From NCBI GenBank assembly GCA_029561145.1, contig JAKQJM010000088.1:62001-126000 (forward strand): a stretch of DNA of 64,000 nt. Reading direction: 5' to 3'. How positions within the stretch are numbered: position 1 is the first letter of the stretch; the number at the start of each line of letters is the position of its first letter. The DNA comes from Pseudomonadota bacterium. GTDB lineage: Bacteria; Pseudomonadota; Gammaproteobacteria; Xanthomonadales; Rhodanobacteraceae. Of this stretch, positions 30,826 to 38,549 are shown in pieces. Under the pieces are notes generated by a model that had not been told where the DNA came from, ran no database searches, and saw nothing but the letters and a program-made list of their open reading frames with translations. Made by a program: the position numbers and the translations under genes.

Positions 30826-31082
30826 CAACGATCAGCTTGTGCCGCGTACTTGGCCTCAAGGCGGTCAAACACTGCATCGGCAGACTTGGTGGGGCCACTG
30901 GCCCGGCCTGCGGCGATCTCGGCACGCAGGGCATCCAGTTCGAGTTGCTTGCGCTCCTCGCGCTCCTCCAGCAGACGCAGTCCTGCCCGCACCACCTCGC
31001 TGGCGTTGTTGAACCGACCACTTTGCAGTTGATCGCGGATGAAGGTTTCGAAGTGATTGCCAAGAGCGACGCTGGTAGGCAT
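30825..31082 (-). CDS. parD: ParD-type antitoxin
   Basis: An 85-residue antitoxin with the ribbon-helix-helix N-terminus MPTSVALGNHFETFIRDQL and NNASEVVRAGLRLLEERE, then a charged C-terminus that would wrap the toxin. An AGGAG ribosome site precedes the ATG at 31082. It is the first gene of the operon and would bind its own promoter. Confidence 0.92.
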   Translation of the reverse strand: MPTSVALGNHFETFIRDQLQSGRFNNASEVVRAGLRLLEEREERKQLELDALRAEIAAGRASGPTKSADAVFDRLEAKYAAQADR

Positions 31083-31094
31083 GGCAGAGCTCCT

Positions 31095-31111
31095 AACTAT
31101 TAACAACTATT
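31095..31111 (-). promoter_or_regulatory. Candidate ParD operator
   Basis: Two AACTATT repeats (31095-31101 and 31105-31111) are spaced 10 bases start to start, one helical turn, within an AT-rich stretch 13-29 bases upstream of parD. Ribbon-helix-helix antitoxins bind such phased repeats. Confidence 0.5.
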
Positions 31112-31369
31112 ATTATCTGCCGTACCCAACCAACCGTCAATGCACGGGCTCGTTCAGCCGGTAACCAGCAGCCCAGCCGACATCACCATTCAAAACTTCC
31201 TACAGACGGTGCACCCGAATCGACGACACATCGACTGAATCAAGCCTACGGAATGGCTGGAGGGTGAAAACTACTTCCGTGGTGGCTTCGGGAGTGATTT
31301 GCAGGGCAAATCGCGCGGCCGGCGGGGAGCGTGTCCCTTCGTTGTCGGTTGTCATGGGCAAGTCGACCC
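31112..31369. other. Gene-free stretch between parDE and hsdR
   Basis: About 260 bases with no convincing gene. A short plus-strand frame near 31236-31370 reads KPTEWLEGENYFRGGFGSD and stops at TGA, but it has no start and no recognised match. It may be decayed DNA or the 3' untranslated region of the hsd operon. Confidence 0.35.
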
Positions 31370-34300
31370 TCAGTGATATACCCGTGCACTGCCGTCCACG
31401 CCTGAGGTGTAAATGTGCGTAAACAGCGCAGTAGCCTTTGCGTTGATCTCATCGGCGTCATAGGCGTCAGGGGGCAGGTGGGCAAACAGGTGCTTGATGA
31501 TTTCGGCTTTCACCTGTGCTTGTGCGGTTGCCTTCTCTCGCCAATGATCGATCTGCAGCTTGCCGCTGGTCAGCCTGGCCAATAGTTCCTTGGCTACCTG
31601 CTTGATGGCATCCCGGTTGCCCTTCGTCAACGTATCCTTCTGCAGCAGGTCGAACACGACCAGTTGGTCTTCGCTATCCAGCCCCTCACGCAAGTAGCGC
31701 TTTTCCTCGTCGTTGAGGCTGTCATTCAAGGTGAAAAGGTTGTCCATCACCTTATGGACCTCGGCGGCATCCTTGTCCTTGTTGTACTCCTGAACGATCT
31801 CCTGGTAGCGCTCGTACAGGTCGACCCGCGTTGGATTGGCCTTCACCATCGCGGCCAATCGCTTCTCGATCTTCTCCATCAGGTTGGTCGCCATGACATT
31901 CTTGAACGGCGTTTTCGCGAATTCAGCGCGAAGGCGTGTGAAGTCGACGGCGGACAGGTCGTATCGCCCTGCATGTTCCTTCACGTCCCGTGGCACGGTT
32001 GCCATCGCCACGTCCACCACCGCGTAAAGGTCCTGCAGCAGGGCGCTCACGTCTGGCGTGGTGCGCGCATCCTCAAGTTTGTTGTAGATCGCATTGATCG
32101 CGCTCTCTTCGGCGTCGAAATCGAATAGACCCGGGTGCGGGAACAACCCTCGATGGCGGGCCTGCACGTCTTCCACGATTACCTGATAGGTTTTGCGTCG
32201 TTCGTTGCTTTCGCACAGCAGGTTGACCGCGACCAGGATCTGCTGCTGCTTGTCGAAGCCCTTGGCGGCGATCAGCACGTCTACATCAAAACCGATGTCG
32301 GCCAAGAAGTCCCGGGCAGCCTTCAGGCTCTGGGCGTACTCAGCCAGCGCCTCGGCGTCATCGCGCACCGTGTTCTGTTCGCGTTCACCCTTGCCAGTGC
32401 CGGCGCGGTCGCCCTGCGCAAAGGTGGCCAGCGCCTTGCGCAGACTCTTGAGCATGCCGTTGTAGTCGATGATCAGACCATGCTTCTTGCCACCGCCCAC
32501 GCGGTTGACGCGGGCGATGGCCTGCATCAGCGTGTGGCCCTGCATCGGCTTGTCGAGGTACAGCGTGGCCAGGCATTTCACGTCGAAGCCCGTCAGCCAC
32601 ATGGCGCACACAATGGCGATGCGGAACGGGTTGTCGGCCTGCTTGAACTCCTTTTCCAGGTTGCGCTTGACCATCTTCTCGCGGTGCGGCGTGATATCGA
32701 GTGGCTCGTCGCGGTAGTTGTGCCACTTGGCGAATTCGGCCACCTCGCCCTGTTCCTGCGAGACCACGACGCAGCATTCGGTCGCCTTCAACCACTCGAC
32801 CTGTTCGCGCCGCTGTTGCAGGAGCTTCGGCAGCGCCTTGCCCTTGGCGGCGAACAAGGCCTCTTCTGCTACCACGCTCGCTTCCAGCTGTGCAGTCTTC
32901 TCCTGCCACTTGGCCTTGACCAGATCGTGCATCTTCACGCAAGTGATCTTGTCCAGGCAGACCATCATGGCCTTGCCGCCGCCTGTGTCCACCACCTTCC
33001 AGCGCTGGTGGAAATGATCAACGAAATCCTGCGCCACCTTCTCCAGACGCGTCGGTGAGGTCAGGATCGGGTAATCGCGCGCCAGTTCGCGATAGAGCTT
33101 TTCTTCCTTGTCGTCCGTCCATGGGTCGCTGAGCGTCGCAGTTTGTCGGGCCGCCTCGATGTGCTCCGCGATGCGCTCGCTCACGCTCGGGTCAACGATC
33201 TTCAGCTTCTCGCCCCGGTTCTCATAGAACAGTGGCAAGGTCGCGCCATCGGCCACAGCGCGCTGGAAGTCGTAAATCGACACGTAGTCGCCGAAAACCT
33301 TGCGCGTCAGCTCCTTCTCGCCGGCGTCGATCAGGGGAGTGCCAGTGAAACCCAGGAACTTGGCGCGTGGCAGGCCCTTGCGCATGTTCAGCGCCAAGCG
33401 ACCGTACTGGGTGCGATGCGCTTCGTCGCTGATGACGATGATGTCGTCGCGTTCCGAATAGGCGTCCCTGACCAGTTCACGATATTTCTGGATCAGGCCG
33501 AACACGTAGCGACGGTTCTGGTCCCGCAGCATCTTGCGCAACGCATCGCCGCTGGATGCTTGGTCCGTCTTGCTGTTGGCGCGCCCGGCATTGGTGTAGG
33601 TGGAGGCGATCTGGTCGTCGAGTTCCGTGCGGTCGGTGATGACCACGAAGGTGTAGCTACCCGAGATCTTGCGGTGGATCTTCTCGGTTAAGAACACCAT
33701 GGAATACGACTTGCCCGAGCCCTGCGTGTGCCAGTACACGCCCAGTTGCCCGGCGCGCACTTCGGCGCAAATTTCCGGATCGTCAGAAGTGAGGCGCTCG
33801 ATCACCCGGTTGACGCCCAGGTACTGGTGATTGCGCGCCACGATCTTGTGCGTTGCCCCTTCGCTGGCATCGAACAGCATGAAGTTCTCGACGATGTCCA
33901 GCAGCCGTGCCTTGTCCAGCATGCCCTTGAGCAGGATGGGCAGCAGGGGCTCGTCCTTGCCTGGCTCCGGGTCGTCCTCGTCCAGCCGTTTCCATCGGTA
34001 GAAGTGTTCGCGGGTGCTGGTCAGTGAGCCGTACTGCGCATCGTGGCCGTTGGAGATGACCACCAGCGCATTCCAATGGAACAAGTGCGGAATGGTGTCG
34101 AGGTAGTCGCTGTAGTTCTTCTTGTAGGCGCTGTCGATGTGCACCTCGAAGCGCTTGAGCTCGATAAACACCAAGGGCAGGCCATTGACGTAGCCGATCA
34201 CATCCGGGCGGCGCAGCCACAATCGCCCGCGCACCCAGAGTTCGCGCACCGCTTGATAGCGATTGTTCCCAGGGTGGTCGAAGTCGATCAGGCGCAGGCG

Positions 34301-34654
34301 CTTGTCCACCAGCCGGCCGGCCGCATCCCGATACTTCACCGGCACGCCGTCGCGCAGCAGCTTGTACTTCTCTTCGTTCAGGGCAATCAGCGTCTTGGTG
34401 ATGTCGTCCTGCAGCACCTGCGCCAGCGCCTGACTGTAAGCCTCTGCAGCCAGGCCCGGGTTCAGGCGCTTGAGCGCGGCCAGCACCTCGCGGCCGAGCA
34501 CCACCTCGGTGTCGTTGCTGCGGCCCAGAAGGCTGTCGGCTCCGAAGTCCTCTTCGTCCTGGGCAAACACGTTTTGCCAGCCTAGCTGCTTCTCCAGCAG
34601 TTCGGCGGTCGGCGCCTGGATCAGCAGGTCTTCGGAATAGTCCTTCTTGGTCAT
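31370..34654 (-). CDS. hsdR: Type I restriction endonuclease subunit R
   Basis: The translocase and nuclease of a type I restriction-modification complex. The 1094 residues have an N-terminal PD-(D/E)xK nuclease (Asp151, Glu165-Leu-Lys167), a superfamily 2 motor with Walker A TQGSGKS at 310-316, DEAH at 410-413 and the FTGTPL motif, and a C-terminal helical domain that binds HsdM. The ATG at 34654 gives MTKKDYSEDLLIQAPTAE. It is the last gene of the six-gene operon, 16 bases after the ligase gene. Confidence 0.95.
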   Translation of the reverse strand: MTKKDYSEDLLIQAPTAELLEKQLGWQNVFAQDEEDFGADSLLGRSNDTEVVLGREVLAALKRLNPGLAAEAYSQALAQVLQDDITKTLIALNEEKYKLLRDGVPVKYRDAAGRLVDKRLRLIDFDHPGNNRYQAVRELWVRGRLWLRRPDVIGYVNGLPLVFIELKRFEVHIDSAYKKNYSDYLDTIPHLFHWNALVVISNGHDAQYGSLTSTREHFYRWKRLDEDDPEPGKDEPLLPILLKGMLDKARLLDIVENFMLFDASEGATHKIVARNHQYLGVNRVIERLTSDDPEICAEVRAGQLGVYWHTQGSGKSYSMVFLTEKIHRKISGSYTFVVITDRTELDDQIASTYTNAGRANSKTDQASSGDALRKMLRDQNRRYVFGLIQKYRELVRDAYSERDDIIVISDEAHRTQYGRLALNMRKGLPRAKFLGFTGTPLIDAGEKELTRKVFGDYVSIYDFQRAVADGATLPLFYENRGEKLKIVDPSVSERIAEHIEAARQTATLSDPWTDDKEEKLYRELARDYPILTSPTRLEKVAQDFVDHFHQRWKVVDTGGGKAMMVCLDKITCVKMHDLVKAKWQEKTAQLEASVVAEEALFAAKGKALPKLLQQRREQVEWLKATECCVVVSQEQGEVAEFAKWHNYRDEPLDITPHREKMVKRNLEKEFKQADNPFRIAIVCAMWLTGFDVKCLATLYLDKPMQGHTLMQAIARVNRVGGGKKHGLIIDYNGMLKSLRKALATFAQGDRAGTGKGEREQNTVRDDAEALAEYAQSLKAARDFLADIGFDVDVLIAAKGFDKQQQILVAVNLLCESNERRKTYQVIVEDVQARHRGLFPHPGLFDFDAEESAINAIYNKLEDARTTPDVSALLQDLYAVVDVAMATVPRDVKEHAGRYDLSAVDFTRLRAEFAKTPFKNVMATNLMEKIEKRLAAMVKANPTRVDLYERYQEIVQEYNKDKDAAEVHKVMDNLFTLNDSLNDEEKRYLREGLDSEDQLVVFDLLQKDTLTKGNRDAIKQVAKELLARLTSGKLQIDHWREKATAQAQVKAEIIKHLFAHLPPDAYDADEINAKATALFTHIYTSGVDGSARVYH

Positions 34655-34670
34655 CAGCGCCGTCCCGTGC

Positions 34671-35375
34671 TCATTGCGCCACCTCGCGCCGACGCGACAG
34701 ATCCAGCCGGTTCCACTCGATGGCCCGCTTGCGCCAATGCGTCGCAATGGCCTGAGTGAAATCGGGTCGGACCAGTTTGGCGCGCGCTTCGCACCAGCCC
34801 GCGGATTCGCGGCGAACGACGATGCCTTCCATCGGCCCGTCGCGGAATCGGCTGGACGCTGTCGCGACGAGCTGTTTCAGCTCGGGCAGAGTCGTTTGCC
34901 CTCGAAAGACCTCCCGCACCGTCGCCAGTCCCGCTGTCTCCGCCAACGCATTGCGCCGCGACGTACTCCAGAATCTCCCCGCATCGCGGTCGTAGACATC
35001 GAACACCAGGAACCAGTCGGGCAGTGCGCCATAGTCCAGCGAATGGCGGGCCGCGCACCATTCGCCGAACACCATCATGCCGGGCTTCAGCACGTCCAGC
35101 AGGGCGTCGCGATGCAGGGAGATCCAGGCCTGCAAGCGCGCGAACTGGCCGCCATGCGGTTCGACGAGGTACTGGCCGCGGTTCTGGGCCAGCAGGTCGC
35201 CCTCGGCGGATAGCGAAAAGCCCAGATTGGCGCCATCGAGTTTCTCTTCGACCACGACATCGCTGGCCAACAGCGCCTTTGCTTCGGCCGCCGAGAGGAC
35301 CTTGTCGTCCCGCGGCTCACCATCACCCAGCCAGGCCAGATGCGGCGTATGCGGGAAACGGAAAAACGAAGTCAT
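34671..35375 (-). CDS. RNA ligase family protein (nucleotidyltransferase)
   Basis: A 234-residue member of the covalent nucleotidyltransferase superfamily (ATP-dependent RNA/DNA ligases). Motif I is EKLDGAN with adenylated Lys45. Arg66 lies in NRG, motif III is FGEW (Glu105), IIIa is FLVFDVYD, motif IV is EGIVV (Glu183) and motif V has Lys200 in AKLVRPDF. All adenylation residues are in place. The short size and lack of an OB-fold domain favour an Rnl2-like RNA ligase over a DNA ligase. It overlaps the PIN gene by 4 bases and precedes hsdR. The RNA substrate is unknown. Confidence 0.82.
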   Translation of the reverse strand: MTSFFRFPHTPHLAWLGDGEPRDDKVLSAAEAKALLASDVVVEEKLDGANLGFSLSAEGDLLAQNRGQYLVEPHGGQFARLQAWISLHRDALLDVLKPGMMVFGEWCAARHSLDYGALPDWFLVFDVYDRDAGRFWSTSRRNALAETAGLATVREVFRGQTTLPELKQLVATASSRFRDGPMEGIVVRRESAGWCEARAKLVRPDFTQAIATHWRKRAIEWNRLDLSRRREVAQ

Positions 35376-35911
35376 GGCGCTCCACCTGGCAGTGGGGGCA
35401 CCGCCTTGCGGGGAAATTTGTTGCGGTAGAACTCACACACGTCATCCGGGCAAAGGAACTCCACCGCGACGCCTCTGGCCTTCAAGGTCGGCCACCAGTT
35501 CAGCCATTTGCAGTCCGCTGCCTGCCAGATCGGCGGCTTGTCCGCATGCGCATGGGCAACGGCGGCGAATTTTCGATCAGGCGGATCGAACTGTGGCTCC
35601 AGGGTCGCATCGGGAAATTCGGCGAAGCAATCCGCCGCATGCTCGGTCAATGCCACCTGTTCGACCCGCGCCGGATTCCCGGCTTCCCGAAGCAGCCACT
35701 TCAGGAACACATCGCCGACGCCCTTGGGCGGATTGAGCGTGGTTTTCTGCTGGTACTCGCCGAGGATCCGGTAACCATCATCGATCACCACGATTCCGGC
35801 CTTCTGCATGGCCTGCAAGCGCTGGACGCAAGCCTCCACACAGACGTCCGAGACATCGTCATGCTGCTGGTTGGCGACCAGCAGGACATTCGTGTCGATG
35901 ACCACCTTCAT
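35372..35911 (-). CDS. PIN-domain nuclease
   Basis: A 179-residue protein with PIN features: VVIDTNVLL (Asp6), GEY (Glu52), PPDRKFAAVA (Asp112) and QAADCKWL (Asp133). These form the four-acid metal site of active PIN ribonucleases. VapC-type PIN toxins are usually about 130 residues, so this one is longer, with a C-terminal tail. No small antitoxin gene precedes it; an ATPase gene overlaps its start by 4 bases and a ligase gene its stop by 4 bases. Predicted target: RNA, possibly tRNA (inference). Confidence 0.78.
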   Translation of the reverse strand: MKVVIDTNVLLVANQQHDDVSDVCVEACVQRLQAMQKAGIVVIDDGYRILGEYQQKTTLNPPKGVGDVFLKWLLREAGNPARVEQVALTEHAADCFAEFPDATLEPQFDPPDRKFAAVAHAHADKPPIWQAADCKWLNWWPTLKARGVAVEFLCPDDVCEFYRNKFPRKAVPPLPGGAP

Positions 35912-37305
35912 TTCGGATCGCTCTTGATGGCCATCTCGCGCTTGCGCTGCATGGCGGCCAGCGTGCGGCCAGCGATGTCATCCATTTCGTTGCCGAAGAA
36001 GTGCTCTGGCCAGTTCTCGATTTCGCCGAACATGTTCAAGCGCAGCGGCTCCAGTTCGGTGGCCGCGCCGGCGCGCCGACAGAAATAGACCGCAACATCC
36101 TGCGGCTGGATCGCACCCTCGGCGACGCGCCGTTGCAGGCGGTTGAGGAAATGCTCGGAGTGGCTTTCCACGATCAGCTGGACGTTGCGTTCCTTGCTGT
36201 CTTCGCGGGCCTGCGTGGCGGAAATGAACACGTCTGCCAATTCGGCCTGTACCTGCGGGTGCAGATGGATTTCCGGCTGCTCCATCCACACGGTGGAGTT
36301 CGGCGGGCAGTAGAAGGCCTGCACCAGCGCTGGCAACACCTGGGAGACGCCAAAACCGACATCGGTGATCTTGACGTCCGGCGCCTTGGCGTGGGTCTTG
36401 ATGAGCACCTCGTACTCCTTGCGGCCTTGCGCCACGGGCCGAACGGAGAAGTCGTGGATCACGCCCAGGTCCTTCAACCAGGCGGCGATGAAGGGCGCGA
36501 ATTCCTGCTTGGCGCGTTTCGGGCCGCGATTGAGCATGCGGCCTTCGCTCTGCGCGGCCAGGATCGCGGCGATGGCGTTCTCGCCCATTTGCCCGACGCT
36601 GGACGGCGTGTCGCCCGACCACTGATAGATCCGCTGCGGGTGATTTCGCAGCGGCCCGAGATAGGAAATGCTGTCCAGCATGGCCTCGGTGGCCAGCGCG
36701 AAGTCGGAGAGAAACCCGGCGTTCTTGAAGCGCGCGATGCTGATGTCGGACAGTCGGTAGAACTTCTCGGGCTCTTCCAGCGGCCATTTGCGGCCGTCGG
36801 CCATCTTGAAGCCGTAGTGCTCGGAGGACAGGGTGAACTTGCGTTTGTCGTCTCGGCGCAATTGCACGTCGAGCACATCGCTCGACCCGGCGCCCAGGGC
36901 ATAGCGCAGCTTTTGCACCTCGGGTTGCGCGGCCTTGCCGGCCGCCAGCGACACCGCCAGCTGCATGCGGTCGCCCTGATAGCGCGCGTTCGGCTGCAGC
37001 GGATCGCGCACGTCGAGCGCCTTGGGCAGGTCCCAGCCGATCTCGAAATCCAGCGACTGGGTCAGGTCATGCCCGTGCAGGCAGTCGGCGAAGGTGCCGA
37101 GATCAATCAAGGACGCGGTGTCGCCCAGATGCAGCGCGCGCTTGCGGTCGGTCGAGCGCGCCGTCTGCTGCAGGGCCAGCAGCAGATGCCCCAGGCTGCT
37201 CTTGCCCGCGCTGTTGGCGCCGAAGATCACCGTCAGCGGCGCCAGGCGAATCGGGCCGGTGTCTTTCCATGCCTTGAAGTGCTTGATATGCAGGTGCGTC
37301 AGCAT
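35908..37305 (-). CDS. AAA family ATPase (DUF3696/OLD-SMC-like)
   Basis: A 465-residue ABC-type ATPase. Walker A is GANSAGKSS near residue 29, the signature-like segment is VGFGVSQVLPALV, and Walker B is TVWMEQPEIHLHPQVQ, with a His switch in LIVESHSEHFLNRL. No TOPRIM domain follows, so it is not a full OLD nuclease. Such ATPases act as sensors or gates for nuclease effectors in several defence systems. Here the effector would be the PIN protein encoded next. It overlaps hsdS by 7 bases. Confidence 0.85.
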   Translation of the reverse strand: MLTHLHIKHFKAWKDTGPIRLAPLTVIFGANSAGKSSLGHLLLALQQTARSTDRKRALHLGDTASLIDLGTFADCLHGHDLTQSLDFEIGWDLPKALDVRDPLQPNARYQGDRMQLAVSLAAGKAAQPEVQKLRYALGAGSSDVLDVQLRRDDKRKFTLSSEHYGFKMADGRKWPLEEPEKFYRLSDISIARFKNAGFLSDFALATEAMLDSISYLGPLRNHPQRIYQWSGDTPSSVGQMGENAIAAILAAQSEGRMLNRGPKRAKQEFAPFIAAWLKDLGVIHDFSVRPVAQGRKEYEVLIKTHAKAPDVKITDVGFGVSQVLPALVQAFYCPPNSTVWMEQPEIHLHPQVQAELADVFISATQAREDSKERNVQLIVESHSEHFLNRLQRRVAEGAIQPQDVAVYFCRRAGAATELEPLRLNMFGEIENWPEHFFGNEMDDIAGRTLAAMQRKREMAIKSDPK

Positions 37306-38549
37306 GGCAGGGGCACTCCTTCGGTGTGTGCTGCTTGGGGCAACGCGATACCGGAAACATCGAGCTGCCCGGACATGAGTTTGGGCAGAAGAGAATTCCG
37401 CGCTCGGGCCAGTTGTTGATTCTGGGCCTTGAGATTCAGCACCAGGTCCATCATTGGATCAACGAGCGCCGCAAACGCTTCGGCCACCGCTTGGTCGGGA
37501 ACCAACATGAAATGCGTTTCCAAAGCACTGCGCCGAATGTGTTGCATCGTGGCCCCTACCGATTGACCCAACAATAGCGGGATGGCAGCTTCTACTGAGA
37601 ACCGAATCAGTCGACTGTGAATCGGATTTGCTGGTACCACTTTAAAAAGGTGCTGATTGAGCAGCGCTGGCCCTTCGCTCCATTCGTTCACCAGCAGCGT
37701 TGCTGACCAAGAAAACAGAATCTCGCCGGTGTCAATGTGATGGCGGGATGGCACCGCGGCACCGGGATTCCTCGGTGTTTTGCTGCTGACGCCATCACGC
37801 AACTCAGGAATCTTGACGATGGGCAGTCCGGCCTCGTGTTGGTGCTCAGGCTTGAAAGCGAAGCCGTTGACGAAATCCGCACAGTCAGCCAAAGGCAGCG
37901 AGTGCCACCCCTCCGGCACTCCATCCTTCACCGCCACCGACTCATGGCCAGGAAAGCGCAGGTGCACGAACCACTCGCGGTACAGGCGGCGCGCGGCGTC
38001 TTCGAGCAAGGCGATGCGGCGCTGGTTGGTGGCGATCAGGTCGTCGTAAGCGGATATGCACTCAACAATCCGAGACTGGTCTTCGAGCCCCGGCAACTCG
38101 AACTCGTAGGCCGAAATATCCTTGCCGCTTATGTGAGGAATATTGGCTCCGGTGGTAATCCGCTGGATGTGAGCGGAAAAATCGGGAGCGGCCAGGACGT
38201 AGCGAATGAATTTGGTCAACGCCATGCCCTCCTTGCCGCGCAATCGACATACGCGTTGAACAAGGAGCGCAGGCAAGTCCTCCTGCTTTATCCAGGCCAT
38301 TTTCAGACCATCCCCGACGATGGGCCGATCCATGGCAAGAATCACATCGCCCTCTGCGAGTTGATACCGTTCCAATTCATCGCACTGCGTTGCTGGCCAC
38401 TTCTTGGTCTTGTCGCCCCAGCGGATGTAACCCTGCTGGACGTTGTCACCCCGCAATAGGCGAACGCCATCGGAATCCTCTTCCAGAAAACCTGCGCTCT
38501 TGAAGGCAAAGCCGACCAGCATGTCGGACACGTCACCCAACCGTGTCAT
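37299..38549 (-). CDS. hsdS: Type I restriction specificity subunit S
   Basis: The DNA-recognition subunit. The 416 residues hold two target-recognition domains (about 1-150 and 215-350), each followed by a long conserved helix (LEDQSRIVECISAYDDLIATNQRRIALLE and the C-terminal NLKAQNQQLARARNSLLPKLMSG). The recognition sequence cannot be predicted by eye. It overlaps hsdM by 4 bases. Confidence 0.93.
   Translation of the reverse strand: MTRLGDVSDMLVGFAFKSAGFLEEDSDGVRLLRGDNVQQGYIRWGDKTKKWPATQCDELERYQLAEGDVILAMDRPIVGDGLKMAWIKQEDLPALLVQRVCRLRGKEGMALTKFIRYVLAAPDFSAHIQRITTGANIPHISGKDISAYEFELPGLEDQSRIVECISAYDDLIATNQRRIALLEDAARRLYREWFVHLRFPGHESVAVKDGVPEGWHSLPLADCADFVNGFAFKPEHQHEAGLPIVKIPELRDGVSSKTPRNPGAAVPSRHHIDTGEILFSWSATLLVNEWSEGPALLNQHLFKVVPANPIHSRLIRFSVEAAIPLLLGQSVGATMQHIRRSALETHFMLVPDQAVAEAFAALVDPMMDLVLNLKAQNQQLARARNSLLPKLMSGQLDVSGIALPQAAHTEGVPLPC

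Noticed and set aside
31246-31485. 79-codon minus-strand frame downstream of and overlapping hsdR
   Set aside because: It overlaps the hsdR 3' end in another frame, has no ribosome site and shows no recognisable domain.
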